DNA of 64,000 nucleotides from an uncultured Treponema sp. (GTDB lineage Bacteria; Spirochaetota; Spirochaetia; Treponematales; Treponemataceae), in assembly GCA_946535985.1 (NCBI GenBank), contig CAMNDY010000001.1, positions 1-64,000 on the forward strand, written 5' to 3'. A program made the position numbers and the translations under genes. The stretch's first letter is position 1. Each line of letters starts with the position of its first letter. Below the pieces are notes generated by a model that saw only the letters and a program-made list of their open reading frames with translations, ran no database searches and was not told where the DNA came from. Shown here piece by piece: positions 7,691-15,794 of this stretch.

Positions 7691-8578
7691 ATGTTTTCGG
7701 ATACACACTTTCACTTTAAGATGATGACAGAAGAACGCGGAGTCGATGGTGTTGATACTCTTTCAACAATGGCCACCCGCAATTGCTTTTTTGGACTTGA
7801 TATTGGAACTAAGGCCGGGGACCTTGCAGGCCGTCAGCTTGCTGTAGAAAAATGCATTGCAGCAATTTCTGATTCCCGCCTTGCAGACAAAGTCCGCAGT
7901 TTTATGTATTTTACCGCCGGAATCTGGCCCGATGTAGAAAGTATTAAAGACCGTGAAAATCAGATGAAAATCCTGCGGGAATCTGTCCTTGCTGCTGCAA
8001 AGGACCAAGATCAGGACACTCTGCATCGCCGTGTAATTGCAATTGGTGAGTGTGGACTGGACCATCACTGGAATCCTTCTGGTGCCGACGGCCGCTGTGA
8101 AGATGATTTTGACGAGCAGATTTTTCGTGGAGAACGAGAACTTTTCCAGGCACAGATTGAACTTGCCCGTGAGCTTAATCTTCCTGTAATTGTTCACAGC
8201 CGTGATGCCTACGAAGACACCCTGGACTGTATAAAAAACTGCGGCTACGACAAGGGGATTATTCACTGCTACAGTTACGGAATTGAAGAAGCCCGAAGCT
8301 TCCTTGACCGCGGTTGGTACATTGCCCTTGGCGGCGGCATAACCTACACAAAAAAATCAAAACTGGAAGCAATGGAAGAACTTATCCGCTTTATTCCTCA
8401 AGACCGCCTGCTCACAGAAACAGATGCTCCATACCTGGCACCGGTTCCTTTCCGCGGACAAGCCAACACCCCGGTTTTAGTAGAGCATGTATTTAATTAC
8501 CTTGCAAAGGTCAGAGGACTTTCGCTAGAGGCTTTAAACTCTCTTGTTGATGAAAATATAAAGAGGCTTTTTTTCTAA
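7691..8578 (+). CDS. tatD: TatD-family metal-dependent deoxyribonuclease
   Basis: 295 aa. The metallo-hydrolase motifs are in order: DTHFHF at the N-terminus (HxH), IGECGLDHHW, PVIVHSRDA, GIIHCYSYG, and TETDAPYLAPVPFRG near the C-terminus. Family members are 3'-5' DNA/RNA exonucleases or quality-control hydrolases in the cytosol. Residues 12-75 carry more sequence than the common 260-aa form ('TEERGVDGVDTLSTMATRN'). Translation appears to start at the first nucleotides of the transcript. Confidence 0.9.
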   Translation: MFSDTHFHFKMMTEERGVDGVDTLSTMATRNCFFGLDIGTKAGDLAGRQLAVEKCIAAISDSRLADKVRSFMYFTAGIWPDVESIKDRENQMKILRESVLAAAKDQDQDTLHRRVIAIGECGLDHHWNPSGADGRCEDDFDEQIFRGERELFQAQIELARELNLPVIVHSRDAYEDTLDCIKNCGYDKGIIHCYSYGIEEARSFLDRGWYIALGGGITYTKKSKLEAMEELIRFIPQDRLLTETDAPYLAPVPFRGQANTPVLVEHVFNYLAKVRGLSLEALNSLVDENIKRLFF

Positions 8579-8605
8579 AACAGTCTGCCTTTTAAAAGTC
8601 AGAAA

Positions 8606-9199
8606 TTATTCATTCCCGGTAACTCGAGGCAAAATCATAATGCCGTGAACTGCTTCTTCACTGCCTGCAGGCATGCTTACAAAGAACATTCCTGTTGCAA
8701 CTGCTTTGGCTGCTGTTTTAACAGTATCCTTTGCAGCCTCTTCAGCGCTTTTTTCTTCTTTTGAGTTTTCGTGGGAATCAATAAAATCCTTTATAATTTC
8801 ATAGGCGCGGTCGTAATCAGAAATCAGGATAAAAACCTTTATAGAAAAACTTGAGGCACCACCCAGCGCGTTTAAAGAATACATTCTGTTTACATGTTCG
8901 TTTTCTGTATAAGTCGGAATATTTTCTGCTGCAAGAAGACTTCTCAAGAATGAGCATACACTAAAGCTGCCAACAGCTAAAAATTGCTGGCTTTGCTCAC
9001 CCTGACGTATTCGTTCAAAATATCCTTTTTCGTAAGCTTCGGCATCGGCAATAGCTTTGTCATGTTCTTCTTCATCTGTATAAAAATCCGAAAGTGCCTG
9101 ACTTGAACGGATTTCTTTAATTTTGCGAACTCCGGAAATGATAAACCAGAGACACATTCCTCCAAAAAGGACGTAAATAATAACACTAATAATAACCAT
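8606..9199 (-). CDS. Membrane-anchored DUF2007-like protein
   Basis: 197 aa from the ATG at 9199. The ORF track starts at a TTG at 9217, but that would lie inside the promoter: TACAAT ends 6 nt before this ATG. An N-terminal TM segment (MVIISVIIYVLFGGMCLWFIISGV) is followed by a charged region. Then comes 'AVGSFSVCSFLRSLLAAENIPTYTENEH...FILISDYDRAYEIIKDFID', which resembles the DUF2007 putative signal-transducing domain. The tail is Lys/Glu-rich and ends in a hydrophobic patch. Function unknown. Confidence 0.72.
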   Translation of the reverse strand: MVIISVIIYVLFGGMCLWFIISGVRKIKEIRSSQALSDFYTDEEEHDKAIADAEAYEKGYFERIRQGEQSQQFLAVGSFSVCSFLRSLLAAENIPTYTENEHVNRMYSLNALGGASSFSIKVFILISDYDRAYEIIKDFIDSHENSKEEKSAEEAAKDTVKTAAKAVATGMFFVSMPAGSEEAVHGIMILPRVTGNE

Positions 9200-9205
9200 A
9201 ACTTT

Positions 9206-9234
9206 ATTGTACTTCAAACTAATAAAAATCTCAA
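9206..9234 (-). promoter_or_regulatory. Leaderless promoter of the DUF2007-like gene
   Basis: Minus strand: TTGAGA (9234-9229), 17 nt, TACAAT (9211-9206), then 6 nt and the ATG at 9199. No Shine-Dalgarno is possible in so short a leader. Confidence 0.7.
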
Positions 9235-9309
9235 ATGAATGTTTTTTTATAACTAATTTTTTATTCTTGTGATATAATTTAAAAAAACATAAATTCAGGA
9301 GAAAGTGCT

Positions 9310-9588
9310 ATGCAAACAGCAGCATTAGTTTTAGGAATTATTTCTCTGGTTATCGCCATTGGTGGTGGTGCCGCAGGATTAGGTTGGGTTGGCTCCGTTT
9401 GTGGTGTCCTTGCCATTGTTTTTGGTGCCCTGGGTATGAAAGCCGGTGGAGCTCAGAAAAAGACCGCAAAAACAGGTTTGATTCTTGGTATTATCTCTCT
9501 TTGCTGGGGAGTTATTGTTACAATTGCCTGTATTGCCTGTATTGGAACAGGAGCAGGAATAGGAGCAAGCTTAGGTCTCTTTGACTAA
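9310..9588 (+). CDS. Small DUF4190-like membrane protein
   Basis: 92 aa, Gly/Ala/Ile-rich, with two or three hydrophobic segments (AALVLGIISLVIAIGGGAAG; GVLAIVFGALGM; TGLILGIISLCWGVIVTIACIACIG). The 'LGIISLV...GALGM.....' layout repeated in the second half resembles DUF4190-type proteins of unknown role. A strong AGGAGAAAG site lies upstream of the ATG. Confidence 0.75.
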   Translation: MQTAALVLGIISLVIAIGGGAAGLGWVGSVCGVLAIVFGALGMKAGGAQKKTAKTGLILGIISLCWGVIVTIACIACIGTGAGIGASLGLFD

Positions 9589-9605
9589 TTTCAGGGAGCC
9601 GGTTT

Positions 9606-10412
9606 ACGTTCCCTTTTATAAATCTTGGTTTTATAAAGATTCCTCTTTACGGTCTTATGATTGTAACTGGTATTCTGAGCGGAGGCGCAATCTGCAAGAA
9701 ATTATGCTTCCTTCAGAATATCAATTTTTATGATTTTATAATTATTTCTGCACTTGCAGGCAGTCTTGGCTTTGCGGGTGCAAAACTTTTTTTTCTTTTT
9801 GATTATTACGGAGCTGCAAACTTTTTTAAGGTCCTGGGCCAGATGCTTTTTCATCCAAAAACTTCGGGGCTGATTTCCGGAGGTTTTGTTTTTTATGGCG
9901 GCTTGCTTGGAGGATTTGCCGGATATTTTATAGGAGTAAAAATTGCCCGTACAGGACTGACTACTTTTTTAAATACCTTTGCTTTTGCAATTCCATATGT
10001 TCATGCTTTTGGGCGCATAGGATGTTTTTGTGCCGGCTGCTGTTATGGTATAGAGCATCATGGAGGATTTTCTATTGCGGGGCGCTTTCCTGTTCAGCTG
10101 CTGGAGGCATTTTTCTTGTTTGTATTTGCCTTTGTGGTTTTAGCCTTGATCTGGAGGAGGCCCCTTCGACAGGCTCAGGGACCACAGACATCTTTATTTT
10201 TACTTTACATAATCTTTTATTCTATGATTCGCTTTTTTCTGGAGTTTCTTCGAGGCGATGAAGCCAGAGGAAGAATTTCTTTTGCAAATGGACTTTCCTT
10301 TTCAACTTCACAAATCCTCAGTCTGATTTTATTTATGGCAGATCTGACTTTCATTATTATTCTTTTGATTAAAAAAGCTAAAAACGATAAAGTAGAAGTT
10401 AAGGATATTTAA
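9606..10412 (+). CDS. Lgt-like prolipoprotein diacylglyceryl transferase family protein, apparent non-ATG start
   Basis: About seven TM segments. HAFGRIGCFCAGCCYG corresponds to the Lgt signature HxxGRxGNFxxGxxxG, and RFFLEFLRGDEARG to its C-terminal Arg/Glu block. Lgt attaches diacylglycerol to lipobox cysteines at the membrane. The track ORF starts at ATG 9657, but homologous sequence continues upstream as FPFINLGFIKIPLYGLM, and 'YGLM' is normally about 20 residues in. No ATG, GTG or TTG occurs in frame. An ACG at 9606 lies 7 nt after GGGAG and is the likeliest start. A genome repeat is translated as RPLRQAQGP in a loop. Cys replaces the usual Asn in the signature, so it may be a paralogue rather than the main Lgt. 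Confidence 0.7.
   Translation, partial: TFPFINLGFIKIPLYGLMIVTGILSGGAICKKLCFLQNINFYDFIIISALAGSLGFAGAKLFFLFDYYGAANFFKVLGQMLFHPKTSGLISGGFVFYGGLLGGFAGYFIGVKIARTGLTTFLNTFAFAIPYVHAFGRIGCFCAGCCYGIEHHGGFSIAGRFPVQLLEAFFLFVFAFVVLALIWRRPLRQAQGPQTSLFLLYIIFYSMIRFFLEFLRGDEARGRISFANGLSFSTSQILSLILFMADLTFIIILLIKKAKNDKVEVKDI
10161..10186 (+). repeat. CCTTCGAC-family repeat inside the Lgt-like gene
   Basis: Consensus copy in the opposite orientation to most, translated as LRQAQGPQ in a predicted loop between TM segments. Confidence 0.85.
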
Positions 10413-10413
10413 A

Positions 10414-10905
10414 ATGCTCAACACGACGCTATGTTATATAGAAAAAAACAATTCATATCTTATGCTGCATCGTACAAAAAAAGAAAAGGATGTTAACAAA
10501 GATAAATGGATTGGAATTGGCGGAAAGTTTGAAGAAGGAGAAAGTCCTTTTGACTGTATAAAGCGGGAGGTAAAGGAGGAAACCGGTTTTATCTTGAACA
10601 AGGTAGAATACCGTGGTCTTGTCACATTTGTTTCCCGTACAAGCGATGGGGCAGAGCCTTACTACGAACTCATGCATCTTTTCTGGTCTGATGATTTTTC
10701 AAAAGCAGACTCACCTGATTCTCTGGAATTACCGGAATGCGATGAAGGCGAACTGGAATGGGTCCCAAAAGAAAAAATGAATGATCTTCCTCATTGGGAA
10801 AGCGATGAACTTTTCTTAAAACTTATAGATGAGCGATCCCCATTTTTTTCTATTAAAGTCGAATACTTAGATGGAAAAATGACAAAAGCCCTTCAGGAGC
10901 AATAA
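10414..10905 (+). CDS. Nudix hydrolase (MutT/8-oxo-dGTPase type)
   Basis: 163 aa. The Nudix box is intact: GGKFEEGESPFDCIKREVKEETGFI fits GX5EX7REUXEEXGU. The flanking 'YLMLHRTKKEKDVNKDKWIGIGGK' resembles the 8-oxo-dGTP diphosphatase subgroup. It begins one nucleotide after the stop of the Lgt-like gene and one nucleotide precedes the acyltransferase, so the three form an operon. It probably hydrolyses oxidised or other nucleoside diphosphate-linked substrates in the cytosol. Confidence 0.88.
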   Translation: MLNTTLCYIEKNNSYLMLHRTKKEKDVNKDKWIGIGGKFEEGESPFDCIKREVKEETGFILNKVEYRGLVTFVSRTSDGAEPYYELMHLFWSDDFSKADSPDSLELPECDEGELEWVPKEKMNDLPHWESDELFLKLIDERSPFFSIKVEYLDGKMTKALQEQ

Positions 10906-10906
10906 A

Positions 10907-12157
10907 ATGAAAACTGTAGTAAAAGAACTTTCATACGAAAAGGTCCTTGCCCTTAAACCCCAAAAACTGCAGAAGCCTGTAAAACCCGGACTTTTCTGGC
11001 GCTGGCTTATGCGTCTGCTTGGCAAGGGAGAGTTAAAGGCAACTAACTTTAAAGCAAATTATATTGGCATGGAAAAACTTGGGGCGCATGAACCCTGCCT
11101 TATTCTTATGAATCATTCCTGCTTTACAGATTTACTGATTGCAGAAACTGTTTTTGCCCGCCGTCCTTTTAATATTGTCTGCACCAGCGACGGCTTTGTA
11201 GGAAAGAACTGGCTCATGCGTCATCTGGGCTGCATTCCAACAAATAAGTTTGTTACAGATTTTGTCCTTGTTCGAAACATGAAATACGCTTTTGAAAAAC
11301 TGGGCACTTCTGTTCTTATGTATCCGGAAGCCAGCTACTCTTTTGACGGTACTGCAACTCCGCTTCCTGCAACTCTTGGAAAATGTCTTAAGCTTTTTAA
11401 TGTTCCGGTTGTAATGGTCCGTACTTACGGGGCCTTTGCACGTGATCCTCTTTATAATAATTTACAGAAACGCAAAGTCGACATCTCGGCAGATATAAAA
11501 TATCTTTTGTCTTGCGAGGATATTCAGAATAAATCGACCGATGAACTTAATGAAATTTTAGCCCGCGAGTTTACCTTTGATAACTGGAAATGGCAGAAGG
11601 AAAACAATGTCAAAATTACAGAACCTTTCCGCGCAGATTACCTGAACCGGGTTTTATACAAATGCAGCAGCTGTGGCGCAGAAGGAAAAATGTTTGGAAA
11701 AGGCATTCACCTTACATGCAGCGCCTGCAATACTGAGTGGACACTTTTAGAAGATGGTAGGCTGGATCCTGCAAAACCATATTCTTCTGTACCCGACTGG
11801 TTCCGCTGGGAACGCGAGCAGGTCCGCAAGGAATTAATTGACGGTACCTACAAACTCGAAAGTCCTGTAGAAATCTACATGCTGGTAAATACAAAAGCAA
11901 TTTACCATGTAGGGCAGGGCACTCTCAAACACGATAACAAGGGGTTTGTGCTTGACGGCTGCGAGGGAAAGTTACATTACGAACAGGGGCCGCGCGCCAG
12001 CTACAGCCTTTATTCCGATTACTTCTGGTACGAGCTTGGCGATATGATTTGTATTGGAGACATGAAAACCTTGTATTACTGCTTCCCAAAACAGGCTGGT
12101 GATATTGTAGCAAAAGCAAGAATTGCCACAGAAGAATTGTATAAACTGCAAAAATAA
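10907..12157 (+). CDS. 1-acyl-glycerol-3-phosphate acyltransferase-like protein with a zinc ribbon
   Basis: 416 aa. Residues 60-170 form the PlsC fold: NHSCFTDLL (H-x4-D catalytic motif) and MYPEASYSFDG, equivalent to the glycerol-phosphate binding block. Residues 248-275 carry two CxxC pairs (CSSCGAEG...CSACNTEW), a probable zinc ribbon absent from standard PlsC. The C-terminal 130 aa are unassigned. It probably acylates lysophospholipid at the membrane; the ribbon suggests an extra regulatory or binding role. Confidence 0.78.
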   Translation: MKTVVKELSYEKVLALKPQKLQKPVKPGLFWRWLMRLLGKGELKATNFKANYIGMEKLGAHEPCLILMNHSCFTDLLIAETVFARRPFNIVCTSDGFVGKNWLMRHLGCIPTNKFVTDFVLVRNMKYAFEKLGTSVLMYPEASYSFDGTATPLPATLGKCLKLFNVPVVMVRTYGAFARDPLYNNLQKRKVDISADIKYLLSCEDIQNKSTDELNEILAREFTFDNWKWQKENNVKITEPFRADYLNRVLYKCSSCGAEGKMFGKGIHLTCSACNTEWTLLEDGRLDPAKPYSSVPDWFRWEREQVRKELIDGTYKLESPVEIYMLVNTKAIYHVGQGTLKHDNKGFVLDGCEGKLHYEQGPRASYSLYSDYFWYELGDMICIGDMKTLYYCFPKQAGDIVAKARIATEELYKLQK

Positions 12158-12178
12158 TGTAAACTACTCATAGTTTCT

Positions 12179-12252
12179 GGGGAATTAGCTCAGTTGGCTA
12201 GAGCATCGGCTTTGCAAGCCGAGGGTCAGGGGTTCGAGCCCCCTATTCTCCA
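12179..12252 (+). tRNA. tRNA-Ala (anticodon TGC)
   Basis: A complete cloverleaf: acceptor GGGGAAT/ATTCTCC (one G-U), D-arm with AGCTCAGTTGG, anticodon stem TCGGC/GCCGA with loop TTTGCAA, and T-arm AGGGG-TTCGAGC-CCCCT. Discriminator A at 12252. The CCA end is not encoded. It stands alone between the acyltransferase and gpmI genes. Confidence 0.96.
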
Positions 12253-12282
12253 TTATCTTAATTAAAATCAAGGAAAATTATT

Positions 12283-13947
12283 ATGGCTGACACAATGCAC
12301 GTTTTGGAAAAGAACCCAAACTGGAAGGGTCGTCGTGGTCCTGTCGTTCTTGTAATTATGGACGGTGTAGGATATGGAAAATTCGAAGAAGGTGATGCTG
12401 TAAAAGCTGCCCGCATGAAATATCTGGACTGGTTTACTGCAAACTGTCCTCATACAAAGCTTAAGGCCCACGGAACTGCTGTTGGTCTTCCAAGTGATGA
12501 TGATATGGGTAACTCCGAAGTAGGTCACAATGCAATGGGTTGCGGACGTGTATTTGCTCAGGGTGCCAAGCTTGTAGGTGAATCAATTGCAAACGGTTCT
12601 ATGTTTTCTGCCGACACCTGGAAAAAGCTTGTAAAAAATGTAAACGACAAAAACTCAACACTTCATTTTATTGGTCTTGTTTCTGACGGAAACGTTCACT
12701 CACACATTGACCATCTTAAAGCAATGATTACACAGGCAAGTAAGGATGGAGTTAAAAAGCTCCGCGTACACGCACTTCTCGACGGTCGTGACGTAGATCC
12801 AACTTCTGCCTTAAATTATATTACTCCACTCGAAGAGTTCCTTGCAGGATTTGCCGGCTTTGATTATCAGATTGCTTCTGGTGGTGGCCGTATGTACATG
12901 ACAATGGACCGCTACAATGCAGACTGGTCTATGGTAGAGCGCGGATGGAAAGCCCACGTTCTTGGAGAAGGCCGCAAGTTTGAATCTGCAACTAAGGCTA
13001 TTGAAACTTACCGTGCCGAAGTTCCGGGCGTTCTCGACCAGGATATGCACGAGTTTGTAATTGAAAAAGATGGCAAGCCTGTCGGAACAATCGAAGACGG
13101 CGACAGCGTAATTTACTTTAACTTCCGCGGTGACCGTGCCCTTGAAATGACACGCGCTTTTGAAACTCCAAAGGGTGGCGACCTGCCATTTGACCGTGTT
13201 CGCGTTCCAGCTGTTGAGTACGCTGGTATGATGGAATACGACGGAGACGCTCATGTTCCTGCTCAGTACCTTGTAAACCCACCAAGCATCGACCGCACAA
13301 TGGGTGAATATCTTACAAAGACAGGCGTAAAGCTGTTGGCAATTAGTGAAACTCAGAAGTATGGTCACGTAACATACTTCTTCAACGGAAACAAGCAGGG
13401 CAAGTTTGACGAAAAGCTTGAAGACTATATTGAAGTTCCATCTGACGTAGTTCCATTTGAACAGCGTCCATGGATGAAGTGTGCCGAAATTACAGACAAA
13501 GTTATTGAAGCAATCAAGAGCGGTAAGTATGACCACATCCGCCTGAACTTCCCTAATGGAGACATGGTTGGACACACAGGTGTATTCAACGCAGTAGTTT
13601 GTTCTATGGAAGGAATGGACCTTCAGCTTGGACGTCTTAAGGCAGCAATTGAAGAAGCCGGCGGTATCTTGTGTTTGACTGCTGACCACGGAAACTCAGA
13701 CGATATGTATGAGCATGCAAAAGACGGCAGCGTAAAGAAGGATGCAGACGGTGAGCCAAAAGCAAAAACTTCTCACTCCCTCAACCCTGTTCCAGGAATT
13801 ATCTACGACCCTGAATATAAGGGTGAGTACGACAATACAAAACTTAACGAAGGTCTTGGAATAAGCTCTTGGCCAGCAACACTCATGACTCTTATGGGTT
13901 ACGTGCCTCCTGCTGATTATGACAAGTCTATTATTAATTTGAAGTAA
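12283..13947 (+). CDS. gpmI: 2,3-bisphosphoglycerate-independent phosphoglycerate mutase
   Basis: 554 aa. It interconverts 3- and 2-phosphoglycerate in glycolysis in the cytosol. Metal and catalytic motifs are VLVIMDGVGYG at the start, DMGNSEVGHNAMG (catalytic Ser), DGRDVDPTSALNYI, FPNGDMVGHTG and CLTADHGNSDDM. It is about 40 residues longer than the common 510-aa form, with a longer N-terminus and an added 'HAKDGSVKKDADGEPKA' loop near the active site. AAGGAAAA precedes the ATG. Codon use is more biased than in its neighbours, as expected for a highly expressed gene. Confidence 0.96.
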   Translation: MADTMHVLEKNPNWKGRRGPVVLVIMDGVGYGKFEEGDAVKAARMKYLDWFTANCPHTKLKAHGTAVGLPSDDDMGNSEVGHNAMGCGRVFAQGAKLVGESIANGSMFSADTWKKLVKNVNDKNSTLHFIGLVSDGNVHSHIDHLKAMITQASKDGVKKLRVHALLDGRDVDPTSALNYITPLEEFLAGFAGFDYQIASGGGRMYMTMDRYNADWSMVERGWKAHVLGEGRKFESATKAIETYRAEVPGVLDQDMHEFVIEKDGKPVGTIEDGDSVIYFNFRGDRALEMTRAFETPKGGDLPFDRVRVPAVEYAGMMEYDGDAHVPAQYLVNPPSIDRTMGEYLTKTGVKLLAISETQKYGHVTYFFNGNKQGKFDEKLEDYIEVPSDVVPFEQRPWMKCAEITDKVIEAIKSGKYDHIRLNFPNGDMVGHTGVFNAVVCSMEGMDLQLGRLKAAIEEAGGILCLTADHGNSDDMYEHAKDGSVKKDADGEPKAKTSHSLNPVPGIIYDPEYKGEYDNTKLNEGLGISSWPATLMTLMGYVPPADYDKSIINLK

Positions 13948-13948
13948 T

Positions 13949-14006
13949 AGATTCCCGGGTCAAGCCCGGGAATGACATGTCATTGTCGGGCTTGACCCGA
14001 CAATCT
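13949..14006. repeat. Head-to-head pair of palindromic repeat units
   Basis: Unit 1 (13949-13977) has arms ATTCCCGGG/CCCGGGAAT; unit 2 (13978-14006), in reverse orientation, has arms ATTGTCGGG/CCCGACAAT. The pair directly follows gpmI and ends just before the methyltransferase gene. It may serve as a transcript-end structure. Confidence 0.8.
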
Positions 14007-14023
14007 CAATGCGCGAAGACACA

Positions 14024-14992
14024 ATGGAAAAAATCCGTGCCCAAAGAAACAGGACAATCACTCTTACAGAAGAAGAAAAAAAAGAACTTCGTAACTCCAT
14101 TGTGGTCCTTGACCGAAGTGTGATCCCTGAGCCTGTCGAAGGGCAACTAAGTAAATACATAGACAAAACAATAAATGCCAGCCTGCTCGACGCCCTTCCT
14201 TTCCTCCCGGACGCCTTTGCAGACCTCATTATCATAGACCCTCCCTACAACCTTACAAAAGATTTCAACGGAAATAAATTCAATGCCCGCAGTGAAGAGG
14301 CTTACGACGAATATCTTGCAAGCTGGTTTCCTCAAGTGTGTAAAAAGCTTAAACCAAAGGGCTCTCTTTATTTATGCGGCGACTGGAAATGTACATCATC
14401 CCTTCAGCGGGCAATGGAAAAAGAGCTTACAGTTTTAAACCGCATAACCTGGCAGCGCGAAAAGGGTAGGGGTGCAAAAGCCAACTGGAAAAACGGTATG
14501 GAAGATATCTGGTTTGGGGTGAAAAATCCTGACGACTATTATTTTGATGTAGAAGCAGTAAAGCAGAAGCGCCGTGTAATTGCCCCCTACAAAGTTGACG
14601 GAAAACCAAAAGACTGGGAAGAAAGCGATGACGGAAACTACCGCCTTACTTATCCTTCAAACTTCTGGGATGACATAAGCGTACCCTTCTGGTCTATGCC
14701 GGAGAACACTGACCATCCGACCCAAAAGCCTGAAAAACTTTATGCAAAGTTAATCCTTGCTTCAAGCCGTCCAGGGGACCTTGTATTTGACCCCTTTTTA
14801 GGAAGCGGGACTGCAAGTGTTGTTGCAAAAAAACTTGGACGCCATTACTGCGGAATAGAAATGAACGAAGAATACTGCCTGCTTGCCCAAAAGCGGCTTG
14901 CAATGGCAGAAAAAGATAAATCAATTCAGGGTTACTCAGACGGAGTTTTCTGGGAACGCAACACAGCCCAATTTCAGAAAAAGCAGGGCTAA
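14024..14992 (+). CDS. Site-specific DNA methyltransferase (N6-adenine or N4-cytosine), orphan
   Basis: 322 aa from ATG 14024; the ORF track uses ATG 14009, which directly abuts the repeat. The catalytic motif DPPYNLTKDFNG comes first and the AdoMet-binding DPFLGSGTASVVAKKLGRHYCGIE comes near the C-terminus, the order of beta-class enzymes. 'HPTQKPEKLYAKLI' and 'FWSMPENTDHPTQKP' are typical. The recognition region is 'QREKGRGAKANWKNGMEDIWFG'. No restriction nuclease gene is adjacent, so an orphan epigenetic methylase is likely. The repeat is read in frame as VIPEPVEGQ near residue 30. Confidence 0.88.
   Translation: MEKIRAQRNRTITLTEEEKKELRNSIVVLDRSVIPEPVEGQLSKYIDKTINASLLDALPFLPDAFADLIIIDPPYNLTKDFNGNKFNARSEEAYDEYLASWFPQVCKKLKPKGSLYLCGDWKCTSSLQRAMEKELTVLNRITWQREKGRGAKANWKNGMEDIWFGVKNPDDYYFDVEAVKQKRRVIAPYKVDGKPKDWEESDDGNYRLTYPSNFWDDISVPFWSMPENTDHPTQKPEKLYAKLILASSRPGDLVFDPFLGSGTASVVAKKLGRHYCGIEMNEEYCLLAQKRLAMAEKDKSIQGYSDGVFWERNTAQFQKKQG
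14121..14143 (-). repeat. CCTTCGAC-family repeat inside the DNA methyltransferase gene
   Basis: Copy translated as VIPEPVEGQ. An adjacent TGTGGTCCTTGACCGAAG (14101-14118) looks like a decayed second copy. Confidence 0.75.
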
Positions 14993-14993
14993 G

Positions 14994-15677
14994 ATGGCAG
15001 AAATATATTTGATGATGAATAAGCCTGCCGGCTATGTTTGTTCTGCTGCCTCCGATTCTCACAAAACAGTTTATGAACTTTTACCCCCGGAATTACAGGA
15101 CCTTGTAAAAAACGCAAAACGAGGTCACCGCCTGCACACAATAGGCCGCCTTGACGCCGCCACCACCGGTCTGCTGCTCTTTACAACAGACGGAATGTTC
15201 TCTCACACAATTGCCAGCGGTGCCTCTGATTCAGTCCCTGCAGTACCAGAACTAGCCCCTGCGGCACCTGAGCCAGTCCCCACGGTCCCAGTGCCAGCTC
15301 TTGCGGTCCCTGAGCCTGTCGAAGGGCCCTGCAAAAATCTCCTGATCACAAAAACCTATCTTGCCAATTTAAAAAATCCTGTAAATAATGAACTTCAAAA
15401 AGAAAATATTTCAAAAGCTGCTGCCGGCCTTATTCTTCCCCCGGAAAAAAAAGCTCCGGAACAAGAAGCCGCTCCTGCTGAACTTTCTTTTATAAACGAA
15501 AGGACTTGCCAGATTAAGGTCTGTGAAGGAAAGTTTCACGAAGTTCGCAGGATTTTTCGTGCACTTGGAAACGAGGTTATAGAATTAAAACGTATTGCAA
15601 TAGGAAGCCTTATTCTTCCTGATTCTTTGAAGCCTGGGGAATACACAAGCTTTTCTCCTGACCAAATACTTTTTTGA
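14994..15677 (+). CDS. RsuA/RluE-family rRNA pseudouridine synthase lacking the S4 domain
   Basis: 227 aa from ATG 14994, one nucleotide after the methyltransferase stop; the track's earlier start lies inside that gene. The catalytic signature is GRLDAATTGLLLFT, with YLMMNKPAGYVCS before it and FHEVRRIFRALGNEVIELKRIAIG after it. The N-terminal S4 RNA-binding domain of RsuA is absent. Between the catalytic block and KTYLANL lies a roughly 45-residue Pro/Val/Ala/Glu insert ending VPEPVEGP, apparently grown from the genome repeat. It isomerises a uridine in rRNA; the exact site is unknown. Confidence 0.82.
   Translation: MAEIYLMMNKPAGYVCSAASDSHKTVYELLPPELQDLVKNAKRGHRLHTIGRLDAATTGLLLFTTDGMFSHTIASGASDSVPAVPELAPAAPEPVPTVPVPALAVPEPVEGPCKNLLITKTYLANLKNPVNNELQKENISKAAAGLILPPEKKAPEQEAAPAELSFINERTCQIKVCEGKFHEVRRIFRALGNEVIELKRIAIGSLILPDSLKPGEYTSFSPDQILF
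15303..15327 (-). repeat. CCTTCGAC-family repeat inside the pseudouridine synthase gene
   Basis: Near-perfect copy translated as AVPEPVEGP. Sequence from about 15227 to 15302 contains several degraded GTNCC(TA)GAGCC-like echoes, translated as VPELAPAAPEPVPTVPVPAL. Confidence 0.82.
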
Positions 15678-15794
15678 CATATAATTTTTAATGCGTTATA
15701 ATATTAGAATATAAAAATTAAGTCTTATCAAAAAAGTTCTTCAGGCAAGCCTTGTGCAAAGCCGGTGATAATATATTTTGTTTGGAGATTTCTT

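Noticed and set aside
12811-13689. 292-aa minus-strand ORF within gpmI
   Set aside because: Cys/Val/His-rich shadow of a highly expressed gene in the opposite frame; no family features and no ribosome site.
13949-14992. Restriction-modification system
   Set aside because: Only the methyltransferase is present; neighbours are gpmI and a pseudouridine synthase, with no nuclease candidate.
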